A DNA stretch of 64,000 nt, taken from Girardinichthys multiradiatus (taxonomy: Eukaryota > Chordata > Actinopteri > Cyprinodontiformes > Goodeidae). The notes beneath the pieces were generated by a model. That model saw only the letters and a list, made by a program, of their open reading frames with translations, did not search any database and was not told the DNA's origin. This document shows, piece after piece, positions 1 to 11,082 of this stretch (position 1 is its first letter; each line of letters opens with the position of its first letter). The DNA is taken from assembly GCF_021462225.1 (NCBI RefSeq), contig NC_061801.1, forward strand, positions 10,660,125 through 10,724,124, written 5' to 3'. The translations under genes were made by a program, and so were the position numbers.

Positions 1-264
1 CATTTGGGTTTCTTTTTGCATTGCCTCACTTCAATATTTCAGGTCCTGCATGTTGATCCTAATTCAATATACATTGGCGGTACCTGTGTATTATAAGAGT
101 GTACAACTCAAATTAATTTGAGATGGAAGTGTGAAGTATTCAATAACGGCAAAGTCAGCTAAAATGAACAAAATAATGTAGGGGCAATATGAGTTTCTTT
201 TGTCAGATTAATTGGCCTCACTATAACCTTGAAAATTTCGCAATTCTTATTGGCCAAAAAACGT

Positions 265-390
265 ATACTCAGTTGGACTTTGATTGGGCCATTCCAAGAC
301 ATAAAACTGCTTAAAAAAATACAAACATTGTACCTCTTGCTTTGTGTTTAGGGTTGGTGTCCTGCTGGAATACATCATCCCCCACTCCCA
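265..390 (-). mobile_element. Tc1-like fragment, family A
   Basis: Short remnant of the commonest Tc1-like family here (family A). The plus strand reads as the reverse complement of the central transposase region, including the stretch around GACTTTGATTGGGCCATTCC and the later GTCCTGCTGGAA. The same stretches occur in the longer family-A copy at 5081-7245. No ORF survives. Assignment rests on recognition of the family and on internal comparison. Confidence 0.6.
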
Positions 391-819
391 TACTCTACTC
401 TTTTGCAGCCTTTTACACATGCTGTACTCATGTAGTAATCAGTTCTAATTCTGTACCATTTTGCCAAAAAAAAAAAAAAAGAAACACAATTAGAAAGCAA
501 TAGTATAAATGAAACAAATATAAAAAAAACAAACTAAATCATTGGTTGGGGTCTAGGTTAGCTGACTTAAGCCTGCAAATGAGCAAATACTGTGGATGTT
601 AAGACTTTCATGGAAGAAATATCAAGTTTCTTCCAAAAAAGTAGAGTTTGTTTAACTGTTTGTGGAGATCAATATAAATGAAATAGAATAAAAACAACTG
701 TGTGAAAAAGTTAGAATGCAGTATTAGAGTCCTATGGATGTTTAATTAAATAAGGATATTTAATATGTGTTTTAATAAGACAAAATAAAATACATAAAAA
801 TTCAAATGATACAAATAAA
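391..819. other. AT-rich intergenic sequence
   Basis: Holds a 15-base A run (466-480) and scattered A/T runs. I see no ORF, RNA gene or recognisable repeat here. Confidence 0.5.
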
Positions 820-1010
820 CAATAAAGATGAAGTAATAAAAAATGCAATTTCTACAGAGAAATAAATTATTACATCTCCATATTCATTCCCATTTAAAAT
901 GGCTAAAAAATCATAGAGGCATGACACATCTGGTGCACAAAGTTTAAAAGGGCAAAGGAAGAAACCAGCAGAATTACTCAGGGAGATGTGGAGAATGCCA
1001 TAGGATGTAG
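820..1010 (+). mobile_element. Tc1-like fragment, family C, 5' part
   Basis: Non-coding 5' part of a Tc1-like element called family C here. It shares blocks such as AATGCAATTTCT and ATTCCCATTTAAAATGGCTAAA with the better copy starting near 60620. The transposase-like continuation of family C reappears at 2094, so 820-1010 and 2094-2350 may be one element interrupted by other sequence. Bases 1011-1200 between them are unassigned. Confidence 0.45.
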
Positions 1011-1203
1011 GTGAGTAAATCAGGTGATAATGTGGAACAGCTGAGGCAGAGGGAAAGCAAAGCAACTGAAGGAGGGAGACTATTTAATACAGAAGGAGCT
1101 GACCTAAAACACAATATAAACCGAGGGGGAAAATATATGTATACTGATCTAAGAATTAAATCCAACAGGCTAAAAAACAGAACGCAAGAATAAACTAATA
1201 AAC

Positions 1204-2090
1204 TACACTTCTCAAAAATAAAGGGAACACTTGAACAACACAATATTACTACAAGTAAATCAAACTTCTGTGAAATCAAACTGTCCAATTAGGAAGCAAC
1301 AATGATTGACAATCAATTTCACATGCTGTTGTGCAAATGGAATAGACAACAGGGGGAAATCTTTGGCAATTAGCAAGACACACTCAATAAAGGAGTGGTT
1401 CTGCAAGTAGGGACCACAGACCACTTCTCAGTACCTATGCTTTCTGGCTGATGTTTTGGTCACTTTTGAATGTTGGTGGTGCTTTCACACTCGTGGTAGC
1501 ATGAGACGGACTCTACAACCCACACAAGTGGCTCAGGTAGTGCAGCTCATCCAGGATGGCACATCAATGCGAGCTGTGGCAAGAAGGTTTGCTGTGTCTG
1601 TCAGTGTAGTGTCCAGAACCTTGAGGCACTACCAGGAGACAGGCCAGTACACCAGGAGAGGTGGAGGAGGCCGTAGGAGGGCAACAACCCAGCAGCAGGA
1701 CCGCTACATCCGCCTTTGTGCAAGGAGGGACAGGAGGAGCACTGCCAGAGCCCTGCAAAATGACCTCCAGCAGGCCACAAATGTGCATGTGTCTGCACAA
1801 ACGGTTAGAAACCAACTCCATAAGGATGGTATGAGGGCCTGACGTCCACAAATGGGGGTTGTGCTCACAGCCCAACACCGTGCAGGACGCTTGGCATTTG
1901 CCAGAGAACACCAGGATTGGCAAATTTGCCACTGGCCCCCTGTGCTCTTCTCAGATGAAAGCAGGTTCACACTGAGCACATGTGACAGACATGACAGAGT
2001 CTGGAGACACCGTGGAGAGCGACCTGCTGCCTGCAACGTCCTTCAGCATGACCGGTTTGGCAGTGGGTCAGTAATGGTGTGAGGTGGCAT
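1204..2090 (+). mobile_element. Tc1-like element, family D, 3'-truncated
   Basis: The left end has the typical terminal sequence with AAATAAAGGGAACAC, followed by about 300 bp of 5' non-coding sequence and a transposase reading frame from 1501. The element stops after about the first 195 transposase codons, so the second half of the DDE domain and the right inverted repeat are missing. It runs directly into family-C sequence at about 2093, which suggests a deletion or an old nested insertion. Confidence 0.85.
1501..2090 (+). pseudogene. Tc1-like transposase, broken
   Basis: Transposase of a cut-and-paste Tc1/mariner element that inserts at TA dinucleotides. The start at 1501 ([12 protein letters not shown]) is followed by a paired-like helix-turn-helix (roughly residues 5-55), an arginine-rich linker (GGGGRRRA) and a second HTH, then the start of the catalytic domain. 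The first catalytic aspartate is visible in the motif FSDESRF. Two in-frame nonsense codons interrupt it: TGA at 1840-1842 and TGA at 2080-2082. The first can be explained by CpG decay of an arginine codon and the second by a TGG tryptophan codon becoming TGA. The remaining catalytic residues are lost to truncation near 2090. Not functional. The family is well known from fish and amphibian genomes. Confidence 0.9.
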
Positions 2091-2093
2091 TTC

Positions 2094-2350
2094 TGAGGAA
2101 GTTCACCCAGAAAGCATCCAGCAACATGCTAAAAGAAGCCTCTAAAAACCCTAAAATATCATCATGGAACCCACAACAGGCTCTTGCTAATCTTGATATG
2201 AAAATGCAAAACTGTGCAATCAAAAAGAGATGGAATAAGTTTAATTTCATTTCTAATAAAACTACCAAAAAGCTGCAAATATATATTCTAGATATGTTCT
2301 TATTTTGCGATATTACTAAAACAAAAGCATGGGAGATAATACTGTAAAAG
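2094..2350 (+). mobile_element. Tc1-like fragment, family C, transposase N-terminal region
   Basis: Aligns by eye with 60855-61000: both contain AACCCTAAAATATCA, a GCTCT-GCTA block and GTGCAATCAAAAAGAGA or a close variant. It is a decayed piece of transposase DNA with no intact frame. It is joined without spacer to the broken end of the family-D element. Confidence 0.5.
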
Positions 2351-2439
2351 TACGAAACACAAATAAAAGGTATTGCTCTAACTGCACTGGGAGCAACAGC
2401 AGAGCACTAATTCAGTCCATACTATCGGGGAGAATCATG

Positions 2440-2770
2440 GTGTGATTGCATCTGAGTGGAGGGAAAAACCCGGAGCTCTTTCCCTGCAGCTCCATGGCCG
2501 TTGATTATTGGTATTTTCCGAGTTTTCCAAACTAATAAGTGGCACTATCAAGCATTTGGAAGCGCCGGGAGACTGCAGACGGGCTGCTTGGCCTAATTGA
2601 TATTGAGCGCGGCGCTGGTAGGCGCGGACGGGGCCGCTGCTGGGTAATTTGCAGTTTAATCAGCGTTTGTAATGAGGGCCGCTGATTAGCGCGGGCTGGA
2701 AATAAAAGAGAGTTACAAGGAACGTCTGTCAGAGTCCAGCGATAATTCACCACTAATTGTAATGATTAGA
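2440..2770. promoter_or_regulatory. Candidate conserved non-coding element
   Basis: Repeat-free block with retained CpGs (GAGCGCGGCGC, GCGCGGACGG) mixed with dense homeodomain-type cores: TTGATTATT, CTAATTGATATT, GGTAATTTGC, TTTAATCAGC, CTGATTAGCG, CACTAATTG and TAATGATTAG. No ORF over 75 codons makes sense. This mixture in AT-rich surroundings is typical of vertebrate developmental enhancers. Conservation itself is not shown by the window. Confidence 0.45.
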
Positions 2771-2989
2771 GAAAACTGGATGACTTTGGAGTTTTCTAAT
2801 GCTTCATCGTGACACTTTATATAGGACTATGCAGCATGTTCCAGCGCCTTGTCCTATACATGTCAATTCATTCTGGCAATTTTCTGCATCAGACATCTCC
2901 ACAGACCAGAGAACAAGGCTGAATCACAGAGATTTGATTATCAAACAAAAACAGCTCATTTCTAACAGGGCCTTTCAGGTGGGTTGAGG

Positions 2990-3330
2990 GGGGTGGATCT
3001 TGGATGGACTGTGATGCAGAGAAGCAAGAGATGTATTCCTCGAGACGTGCTTCGACCACTGCTGGAATAGCAAATGTGAAATTAGCGAGAAATGTGTGCA
3101 TGAACGCCTCTGGTCAATTAGCGAGGAGAGGAAGAGGAGGCAGGAGGCGAGAAAATCAGCTGGTGCTCTCATAGTCCAGGTTTGCCTGTTTGGAGAGAGA
3201 GAGGGAGTGCACACATACAGCAGCTGCAGCAACTCCTCCAACAAGCCTGCTGGTGGCCCTCCCTCTCCCTCTCAAAAGCTTTATGTGTTTCTACGGAATT
3301 ATAATGGAGTTGGAGGAAATAACCTATCTG
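2990..3330. promoter_or_regulatory. Candidate conserved non-coding element
   Basis: Repeat-free, CpG-retaining block (CTCGAGACGTGCTTCG) with two near-identical TTAGCGAG motifs at about 3081 and 3119 and a purine-rich stretch. The overlapping short ORFs on both strands show no domain or codon bias. Listed as a weaker enhancer candidate. Confidence 0.3.
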
Positions 3331-3970
3331 ACTGTGATAACGACCAGAAAGAGAGATCTAAACTCACATTACTCCCCTGCAGTGTAATTTGTCCTACATA
3401 AAAATATTTTCTATTTTCTAGTTTTGCCTGTGTTAGATTTTGATTGCCTTTGTCTTAAAAATGTCAATCTTTTCCCTGTTTGCTCAAGTACATTAAAGGT
3501 CTTGTTTACAAAATATGCCATGCAGAGCTAGTCCAAGGCAGAAGTGAACTAAGTCATAGCTTAAGGCCTCCAGGCCAGCAGGGGGCCCTAAAAGAGAGTT
3601 TTATTTCTCACACATAATGTGTTGTGTAACTCAATGCAAAGCAGCAATCACAACCAAAGTAAATGCAAACAGAGTGTAATGCAACGTTTTTAGGTAATAA
3701 TACAAAATTGTATGAAATAACCTGTAAGATTTAGGTATTTTCCCCACAGTCTATCTTCATAATTCGTGAAAATACACAACTACAACAAAAAAATAAGCTG
3801 ACACATAATAGTTTAAGTACAACTGCATTAATTGGCTTGTTTCTAGGTAAGAAACTGAAGATGGAGTTTTACAGCTTTAAAAAGTGCATTTCCTTACAAA
3901 GTCTGCAAAAGATACCATTACAATTTGCTGTATTCAGATCCTGCCTATAGATTCCCACAGTATCTATACT
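3331..3970. other. AT-rich intergenic sequence
   Basis: Nothing recognised apart from simple AT-rich sequence. Confidence 0.4.
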
Positions 3971-3974
3971 GTGG

Positions 3975-3976
<2 letters not shown>

Positions 3977-4013
<37 letters not shown>
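3977..4013. repeat. (AT)n microsatellite
   Basis: Perfect alternating AT dinucleotide tract of about 37 bases, directly read. Confidence 0.97.
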
Positions 4014-4017
<4 letters not shown>

Positions 4018-4194
4018 AATGACAATCTAATAACAGCCCATACCTAATGTGTGATGATGGTGGAGTGAGTAGAGCTGTTCTTCAATATCGTGTTGGGTAT
4101 AGTGATCATCATATCTTATTGTACAGATCATCATTCTGTTGAAAATTTGTTTCCGTAATATTCCGTAATATTTTGATGTTGCATAAAGACTGAA

Positions 4195-4385
4195 ACAGCT
4201 GTGTCTATCTTCCAGTTAGAAGACTGGGTTCAACCCTCCGCCCAGCCACAAGTTAAAGTGTCTTTGTAAACAGGGCGCTGGACCACCACCTGATTCCACT
4301 CTATCTCACCAATATTCCAACTGGTTGTGTAATTTCCTCAGCTGTAAGTAGTGTTACAAAACCATCTGCTAAATGAAAAATATCA
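4195..4385 (+). repeat. Possible decayed SINE
   Basis: Contains a B-box-like GGGTTCAACCC at about 4227, then AAGTGTCTTTGTAAACAGGGCGCTGGA, which resembles the body of tRNA-derived fish SINEs, and ends with CAGCTGTAAGT and CATCTGCTAAATG, a common fish repeat tail. No A box or TSD could be fixed, so assignment is tentative. Confidence 0.35.
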
Positions 4386-4599
4386 TATAATGTAGTAATA
4401 AAGATAAACAGAGCTTGCATTTCAATTGCCATCACGTAATAGACAGTGTAAATTTGCTTTGAGTGATTGGTTTGTGTCCAAACAGCTAACCAATCAACCC
4501 CTTAAACAAACACATTTATTTTAATGTTTTATGTTATTATGTATGTAATATAGAATTGCTCACATTCAATTTAAGTCATTAGTAATTCAACCTGGAAAG

Positions 4600-5040
4600 A
4601 CTCACAAAGAGAAGACTGGGATGCAATTAGAAAAATTTATAGTGAATGTTTATTTCTTTGGCGCTCGGACCCCAGTGGAAGACGTGAATGCTGAGAATCA
4701 CATGCGCTTGAATGAACATCTTATGGTTAGATTTAGAGATGTCTTCCCCCTGGGATCCGATCCTGGTGGTGGAGTGGAGGCCTGAGGAGATTTGAAAGGA
4801 ATTTGGAAGCCAAATGGTGTAGATGGGGTGGAGGAGGGTCAAAGTTCAGCTGCAGAACAGACGGTTCCATGGATGAAGATCTTTTAAAGCGGAGCCTTGA
4901 AGGATGATTGGCCAGGGAGAAATGCAGACTTGACGCTGATTGGTGGAGCAGAGCCGCATGGAGGAGTAATTAGACGAAGCTGGAGGTGATGGTGAGTCTT
5001 CCATGTTGAATTTTCGTTTAAACTCCATTACCGTTCAGGA
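4600..5040 (-). repeat. Unclassified moderately GC-rich segment, possible LTR remnant
   Basis: Between AT-rich flanks lies a 400-bp segment with GTTTATTT near its left side (AATAAAC on the minus strand), GATTGGCC and GATTGGTGG, which is LTR-like if read on the minus strand. No TG...CA ends or TSD could be placed. It could also be unique sequence. The minus-strand ORFs are short and unlike known proteins. Confidence 0.2.
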
Positions 5041-5790
5041 GGATGTTTAAAAGTATAGTGCTATTATTTTATTCTATAAACACTGCCTTACAAAGTATTT
5101 TTACCCCTTGAACTAAAAACTTGAAAAAGTGTTGTTAATGAGATTTTATGTTCTACATCACAAAAAAGCACATATCTGTGAAGTAGGAGGAAAATATTAC
5201 ATTGTTTTCAACATTTCTTGCAAATAAAAATCTTAAAAGTGTGGCATGCAAACTGTATGTATTTAGCCTACCCTGAGACAATACATTGTAGAATTAGCTC
5301 TCATTGCAATCACAGCTCCAAGTCTTCTGGGGTATGTCTCTACCAGGTTTGCACAACTAGAACCTGAAATGTTCTCTTTTTACAAAATTGTTCAGGGTCT
5401 CTATTGGATGTAAAGAACCCCTGAACTTTGACTGGTCCATTATATTCCATGAATATTGGTTTGATCTATAACAAACCTATGTTGCTCTGGCTGTAAGTTT
5501 AGTGTCATTATCCTGGTGGGAAGCAGACCTCAGCTCCAGCCTTTTTTTGTAGCTTCTAACAGTGTTTTTCCTGTATTTAGCTTAATTCATCTTCCCACCA
5601 ACTCTGACCACCTTCCATTTTCTTGCTTAAGAAATGGATCTCCACACCATGATGCTGCTAACACAGTGTTTAAATGTGGGTATGGTGTGTTCAGGGTGAT
5701 GTTAGTGCTTTACCTTACACAGCGTGCTGCATGCAAGTAAAAAAAGCTTTGAGTTTGTTGGTTTTTTTTTTACTCAGACCGCTTTTTCCT

Positions 5791-6642
5791 GTATGGAGGA
5801 CCAGGAGAGTCACTGAAAAAGAAATACAACCATTTCAAATTTAACATTTAAATGATAGAATTAGAAATCCAATTTGAAAAGCGTTTTGTAATTGCACATT
5901 TTAAATTTAATTATTAAAGAGCAATTGTAAATTGAATTTATTAATCAATTATGAAATACAGCAATTTGAATGTATTTTCTAATCCTATTTCTAAATAAAG
6001 ATTTAAAACCAAAATTCTTAAATCTGATTAAATACTTTTCCTTATCAAACATTTAAAAAAATTATTCCTTTTTCACTTTACATTTTCAAATCCTTTTTGC
6101 AATTGCATTTTCTTTTTACTTCACCATCTCCATTTAGCATTTCCGGCCACACTTGGATCACAACACTGTTGGCTATCTAACCAATGAGACAGCTGGTTAC
6201 ACCCGAGGAGCAACTGTGATTGGTCTAATTTGGTTTTCAGTGTGCTGAGGGACCAGAAGGGTCACGGAAATGCTAAATGGAGAGGGCAAACTAAAAAGAA
6301 AATGCAATTGCAAACAGGATTTAAAAATGCAGGGTGAAAAAAAAAAGGAAATGGGATAAGGAATTACCTTTTTAAATGTTTGATAAGGAAAGGTATTTAT
6401 AATCAGATTTTTGAATTGTATTTTTTAAATCTCCATTTAGAAATAGGATTTGAAAATACATTTTCAAATTGTAGTATTTAATAATGGATTAATAAATACA
6501 ATTTACAATTCCTCTTTAGTAATTCAATTTAAAATGTGCAATTACAAAACTCTTTTCAATTTGGATTTCTAATTGTATCATTTAAATGTTAAATTTGAAA
6601 TGGTTGTATTTCTTTTTCAGTGACTCTCCTTGTCCTTCATAC
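5791..6642. mobile_element. Long foldback (palindromic) element
   Basis: Two arms, 5791-6145 and 6265-6642, are near-perfect reverse complements. For example, CAGGAGAGTCACTGAAAAAG at 5803 pairs with CTTTTTCAGTGACTCTCCTT ending at 6631. A loop of about 119 bp separates them. The insert interrupts the family-A Tc1 and is flanked by TCCT (5787-5790 and 6643-6646), a likely 4-bp target duplication. The inner arm ends carry CATTTCCG and CGGAAATG, and a degenerate copy of the terminal motif (GGGACCAGAAGGGTCACGG) lies in the loop edge. No ORF, so non-autonomous. Superfamily not identified. Confidence 0.85.
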
Positions 6643-6786
6643 TCCTTTGTGTTTGCTGTGTGTCCTACATTTCCTGTATCAAACAGCAATGGGGACTTCT
6701 TCTGACTTTCTTTATTCAATTGCTTTCTTCTTGCCACTCTTGAATAAAGGCCAAATTTATGGAGTGCAGAACTATTTGTTTTCCTG

Positions 6787-7079
6787 TCAACAGATTCTCC
6801 CGCCTGAGCTGTGGCTCTCTACAGCTCCTCCAGTGTCACCATGGGCCTCATGGCTGCTTTTCTGAGTATTGATCTCCTTGCCTGGCCTTTCAGTTTGGTT
6901 GGATGACCATGTGTTGTTAGGTTTGAAGTTGTGCTGTACTCCTTCCATTCTTGGATGACGGATTGAACAGAGGTCTGTGAGATGTTCAAAGCTTTCACAG
7001 AACACCTGGATTTATACTGAGAATAAATTACAAACAGGTAGATACTAATATTTACTAAATAGTTGAGAACTGGTTGCAC
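6787..7079 (-). pseudogene. Tc1-like transposase N-terminal remnant (family A)
   Basis: DNA-binding part of the family-A transposase. The minus-strand translation shows the HTH segment ALNISQTSVQSVIQEWKEY, a linker HGHPTKLKGQARR resembling the GRPR-like AT hook, and KAAMRPMVTLEEL, the start of the second HTH. The frame then shifts, and a neighbouring minus frame carries the same downstream DNA. The normal initiator region is deleted just upstream and the catalytic half is separated by the foldback insert. Not functional. Confidence 0.8.
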
Positions 7080-7429
7080 TGGATTTTATTTAGGATCATC
7101 AGAGTAATGAGGGCTACATAGAAATACACACCACACTTTTCAGGTATTGGTTTCCAAACAAGATTATGCATATTTTCTGTTGGTCTATCTGGTAAAATTA
7201 CAAAATATGAAAAGGTTCAAATGGTATGTATACATCTGCAAGATACCATAAATAAAGTAATGCATGAGTTTCTCAGTTGGTTGCAAAGAAGCCCTAGTTG
7301 TGCCCACTGTTTCAGTGATTCCAGTGGTCCCTGTGGTTCTCATTGGAATGTTGTCTGGTAAACCCCCCTATTAAAATGCTAAAAGCTTCCCTGGGCACTG
7401 CAGCTGCACAGATGACCTGTTTGGTATCA

Positions 7430-7640
7430 GGTGTGATGTGCCACTACACTGATCATCTCAATCTGATCCTCTGGTTGGCGACACAGCGCGACAAGACCGG
7501 ACCAGCCAGCAGGAGTCGGCGATCGATTCTCCAGCAAGAGGTGATCTATATGTGGTATTTTAATGTCACAGAGTCAGGCCAAATTGATAGTGATAAATAT
7601 TTACCGGAAGATTAGGAGAGGGGAGTGTTTCTGGGGTGCT
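7430..7640. promoter_or_regulatory. Weak candidate non-coding element
   Basis: Repeat-free block with clustered CpGs (GGCGACACAGCGCGACAAGACCGG, GTCGGCGATCGATTC) followed by CAAATTGATAGTGATAAATATTTACC. No convincing ORF. Enhancer candidate by composition only. Confidence 0.25.
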
Positions 7641-10320
7641 CCATCTCAGACCTGTAACCCTGGCAGAGCTGTTCTTCTCTGTGTCGGATTAGCCCCATCC
7701 ATCCAGTGTCAATGGCTGTCTTGTTGGGAAAATCAGTGGGTAAACACGGCTGACAGGGAGAGACAGAGGAGTGTGTGTAGGGGGGGTGGGGTTGGAAAAT
7801 ATGTGTGTGTTAGCTGGTGGATAGGCAGTTGATTACTCATACAAATAGACTCCAAACTCTCCCTGGTCTCTTTGGAAATCTGTTTTCTCTCTATTCACCT
7901 TATCTCCTATCCTTCTTCTCTCGCTGCTGTATTTACTCCCCTCCCTGGTGTCTCCAAGGACCCCCTTGTTCCCCCTCCCCACCACCTGTCCTGCTGTTCC
8001 CACTTTGTCCCCATCAATCACTGTAGCATTGTATGCTGGATGTTATATAGAGTGACTTAATATCTCCCCCTTCATCTCTATTCACACCTATAATTCTCCA
8101 TGAGGGTCCAACCCTGCAGCTTCACATATGACCATGAATGTGTGTGTCAATATGTGTGTCTGTTTCTGTAACAAGATAATGCAAAGTTTAAAAACATTTT
8201 TCTGTGAGGCGTCTCCCATGTAATTTTGTTGCTAATCTGGTTTGAAAGCCATCCTGTTACAGAAATCTTTAAATTAACAATGATGCAGATTCATTTTAAA
8301 TGTGAGTTAAAAGGACTGCACTAAAACACTGTATTGGCCCATTACAGCCCAAGTCAGGTAATATATGTCTGTAAATTCTATGTTTTTGAACAACTTTTTA
8401 TGCTTTAAATGGAAATTTTAAAAAACCAACTGGATTTCTATTGATTGTATCTTAATTAAAACATCAGGCATTTATGGCTAAGTAATTTCCCATTCAAAAA
8501 GAAGAGCCCATAGACAATACCTAAAGTATCACAACTGACACATTTTTGCCACTGCTTTTCTTCATGTTCTACATGTAGAAAACTAATTTAAATTTATGTA
8601 TCTTTTTTCATTTTATTTCCAGTACACATTTACACAGAGTTGTATTCCATGACAACTATATTTCTTAATTTGTATACCCATTTCAGAGTTTGAGCTTCCA
8701 CTAGTGGGCAGGAGACAAGTATGGCCAAATATACCTACTACAATATCTGACAATTTAAAATAATCTTTTATAATCTACTCATGATCTAAAGTAAATAACA
8801 ATGGTTATATGACTCCAGTAAACAATACCAACCAGCAGGAGGCTGCTCCAAGTTCTAATGGTTTATATCAGGGGTCATATTATGTTTCGTAAGAGTCAAC
8901 TGGTTTGAACGTTAATCACACCCAAAAATAGGGAAGGGGGAACAAATGAAGAGAAAGGAGAAAGTAAGTCTTCATAATATATTGAAATTCAAATAGATAT
9001 GACATGTCTAGATTTAGATAAGCATAGAAGAGGCAGGGATGCTAACTGTGACATTACTGTTCCCCAGTAAATCTGCTACAGTAAAAAAAACTACACATGC
9101 TCAATTTAAGGGATGTCTGAGTCTTTTTTGTTTTCACCAAATTCTAATTTGACATATTTGTATGAGAGAGGCAGAAGCAGCAGAAAATGTTTTTTTTTTT
9201 TTTTTTTTGCATCACATTTAGGTCTGTGTGTATCTGCGGAGGTAGTAAAAAATTAGTATGAGCTTCAAAAATGCTTATAATTGAAAATTGCACAACATGG
9301 TGAAGCACATGATTTATGTGCTGCTGCTACTTAAAAGGCAACAAATCTGTTCTTCATCAGCTAAAATATCTGCATCAGATCCCCAAGTGTGGTTGCCCTG
9401 GTCACGGTGAACGTTTTTTTTAAGAGCAGAAATTGTGTTTTTTCAAATTTTCAGTCAAGATTTTTCTTAAGACTTAATCATGTATATTTAGGTAACAATA
9501 ATTGTTAAGTGTTGCTAGCTAAAAAGATGTCAAAAGTAGCTAAACATGATGAGAGCCTACTGGCAGGGTACACCAAAATAAATAAAGAATGGGATTTTTT
9601 TTTCAAGGCCCTACTTGACTGTCTTTGGTAAATTTTTACTTTCATATGCACCTGCCTTTAGCTACCTGTAAACATTAAAATTTTGGTTTTTGCATTTCCT
9701 CACCATGAGGAAATTATCTCTATGTCCAATAATGACAAGCAGCAGTGAGTGCCTATTGCGGTGAAGCTCCTAAATAGAGCTGCACAATGTACTAAATCGC
9801 TATCGTCGTCACAATATTAAAACCACCAAGGAATGCTTGGATGCAGACTTTGGTCAACTATTACATTTCAAACGCTCTGCGGTCACGCTCTGCATGCCAG
9901 TAATTTGTTTGGCAATCGCCATTGATGTCCACAGCTGCTAGATTAGAGTGGATTAAAGACAAGAAGGCTCAGAGTAATGGTAGCATTTTGATGATGGTAA
10001 AGAAACAGAAAAACTGAAAAAAATGGGTTTAATTGTAACTGATTTTGTCAGTGCAATATTTAACAATAAAATTACAACTACATGTTTTACTAATATTTAC
10101 TGCCCTGGTAAAATACATTCCTTCCCCGTGTTTGTTAAGATTGTGCCTTGTGACATGTAGTAGTGATGTATGTATTTCAGTGAGAACAGATTGTCTCATT
10201 TTTGAACAAGGTTTTAAGAAGTTCTTATCAGTAATAGGTAAATTTCCTGTAGTAGAAAGATGTTACACTGCTATGAATTTGTAGAAAAGCAAATAAATCC
10301 TAAGAAAAACTGGAGGCTAA
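7641..10320. other. Intergenic sequence without recognised genes
   Basis: About 2.7 kb of mostly AT-rich DNA. It has a pyrimidine-rich stretch at 7860-8030, a T19 run at 9190-9208 and no coherent ORF, RNA gene or repeat that I could assign. The short ORFs around 7817-8060 follow the C/T-rich composition. Confidence 0.4.
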
Positions 10321-10349
10321 CAGCTAGTCTGACAGGTGCCTCTGTTGTA

Positions 10350-10395
10350 AAAATAATAATAATATAATAATCCTAATAATAATACTAATAATTAT
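10350..10395. repeat. Degenerate (AAT)n repeat
   Basis: Imperfect AATAAT tract with interruptions, read directly. Confidence 0.8.
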
Positions 10396-10712
10396 ACTAT
10401 AGACTTTATTGATCTAACTGATCTTAGCAATTTAAAAACAACTGAACCTAAAAATGAACATACCTGTGGGATTCAATACTATATGAGCAGATATTATACG
10501 CTTACACAGGACGCTGTTTTTAAGCATGATGTTGTCTTTGCTAGTATAAAAAAGTGTGATTGTGTCAATCTCCCTAATCAGCTGATTGCACCTCTGCTAA
10601 GGTCACTTCCAAACAAGTACAAGCCGAGAACCGTGCCATTTTTAATGCCATTGCAGAGATGACTGTAGCAAAACCTGAGCTGATTCCAACTCTGACTTAA
10701 GACTCATGTACA

Positions 10713-11082
10713 TACACTATATATTGCCAGGAGTACTGGGTCACACCACCAAATCAATAAATTCTGGTGTTCCAATCACCTCCATGGCTGCAGGTTTATA
10801 AAGTCTGCTGTGGAGAAACTGGACTGTCCTGCTCAGAGTCCTGACCTCAACCTTCTTGAACACCTTTGGGATGAATCAGAGCAGAGGCTGCAATTCTGGC
10901 TTTCTCATCTAACTATGAACACACTCCAAAACCTTGTGGAAAATGCTTACAGAAAAGTTAAAGTTGCTATTGCTGGCAGCAGTGGGTCCATCAACAAATT
11001 GAACCTTATAGATTAATAATAGGATGTCATCAAAGTCCATGAACATGTAAAAGTAGACAGACAAATACTTTGTGTATCTACA
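10713..11082 (+). mobile_element. Internally deleted Tc1-like element, family E
   Basis: The left end TACACTATATATTGCCAGGAGTACTGGG and the following GGTGTTCCAATCACCTCCATGGC are the 5' end of a known fish Tc1-like family. About 85 bp in, it jumps to the last part of the transposase and the right non-coding end, stopping near AATACTTTG at 11065. It is about 370 bp instead of the usual 1.2-1.5 kb, i.e. an internally deleted, non-autonomous derivative. Confidence 0.7.
10810..11016 (+). pseudogene. Tc1-like transposase C-terminal remnant (family E)
   Basis: Short frame ending the catalytic domain. The motif CPAQSPDLNLLEHLWDE contains the last residue of the DDE triad, the glutamate of the EHLW signature, followed by the usual C-terminal helices. 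The two catalytic aspartates and the DNA-binding half are deleted. The upstream ATG at 10810 is created by the deletion junction and is not a real start. Confidence 0.7.

Larger units (their letters stand above)
5081..7245 (-). mobile_element. Tc1-like element, family A, split by a foldback insertion
   Basis: The left terminal repeat reads CACTGCCTTACAAAGTATTT and the right end GGTATGTATACATCTGCAAG, inverted and degenerate versions of the family-A terminus (GCCTTGCAAAAGTATTCA type). Transposase DNA lies on the minus strand: its DDE part covers 5300-5760 and its N-terminal part 6645-7010. Without the 852-bp insert at 5791-6642 the element is about 1.3 kb, normal for Tc1. A deletion near 6995 removes the start of the transposase. 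Confidence 0.85.

Noticed and set aside
4600..5040. Possible solo LTR
   Set aside because: Composition fits, but no TG...CA ends or flanking duplication could be placed, so listed only as an unclassified segment.
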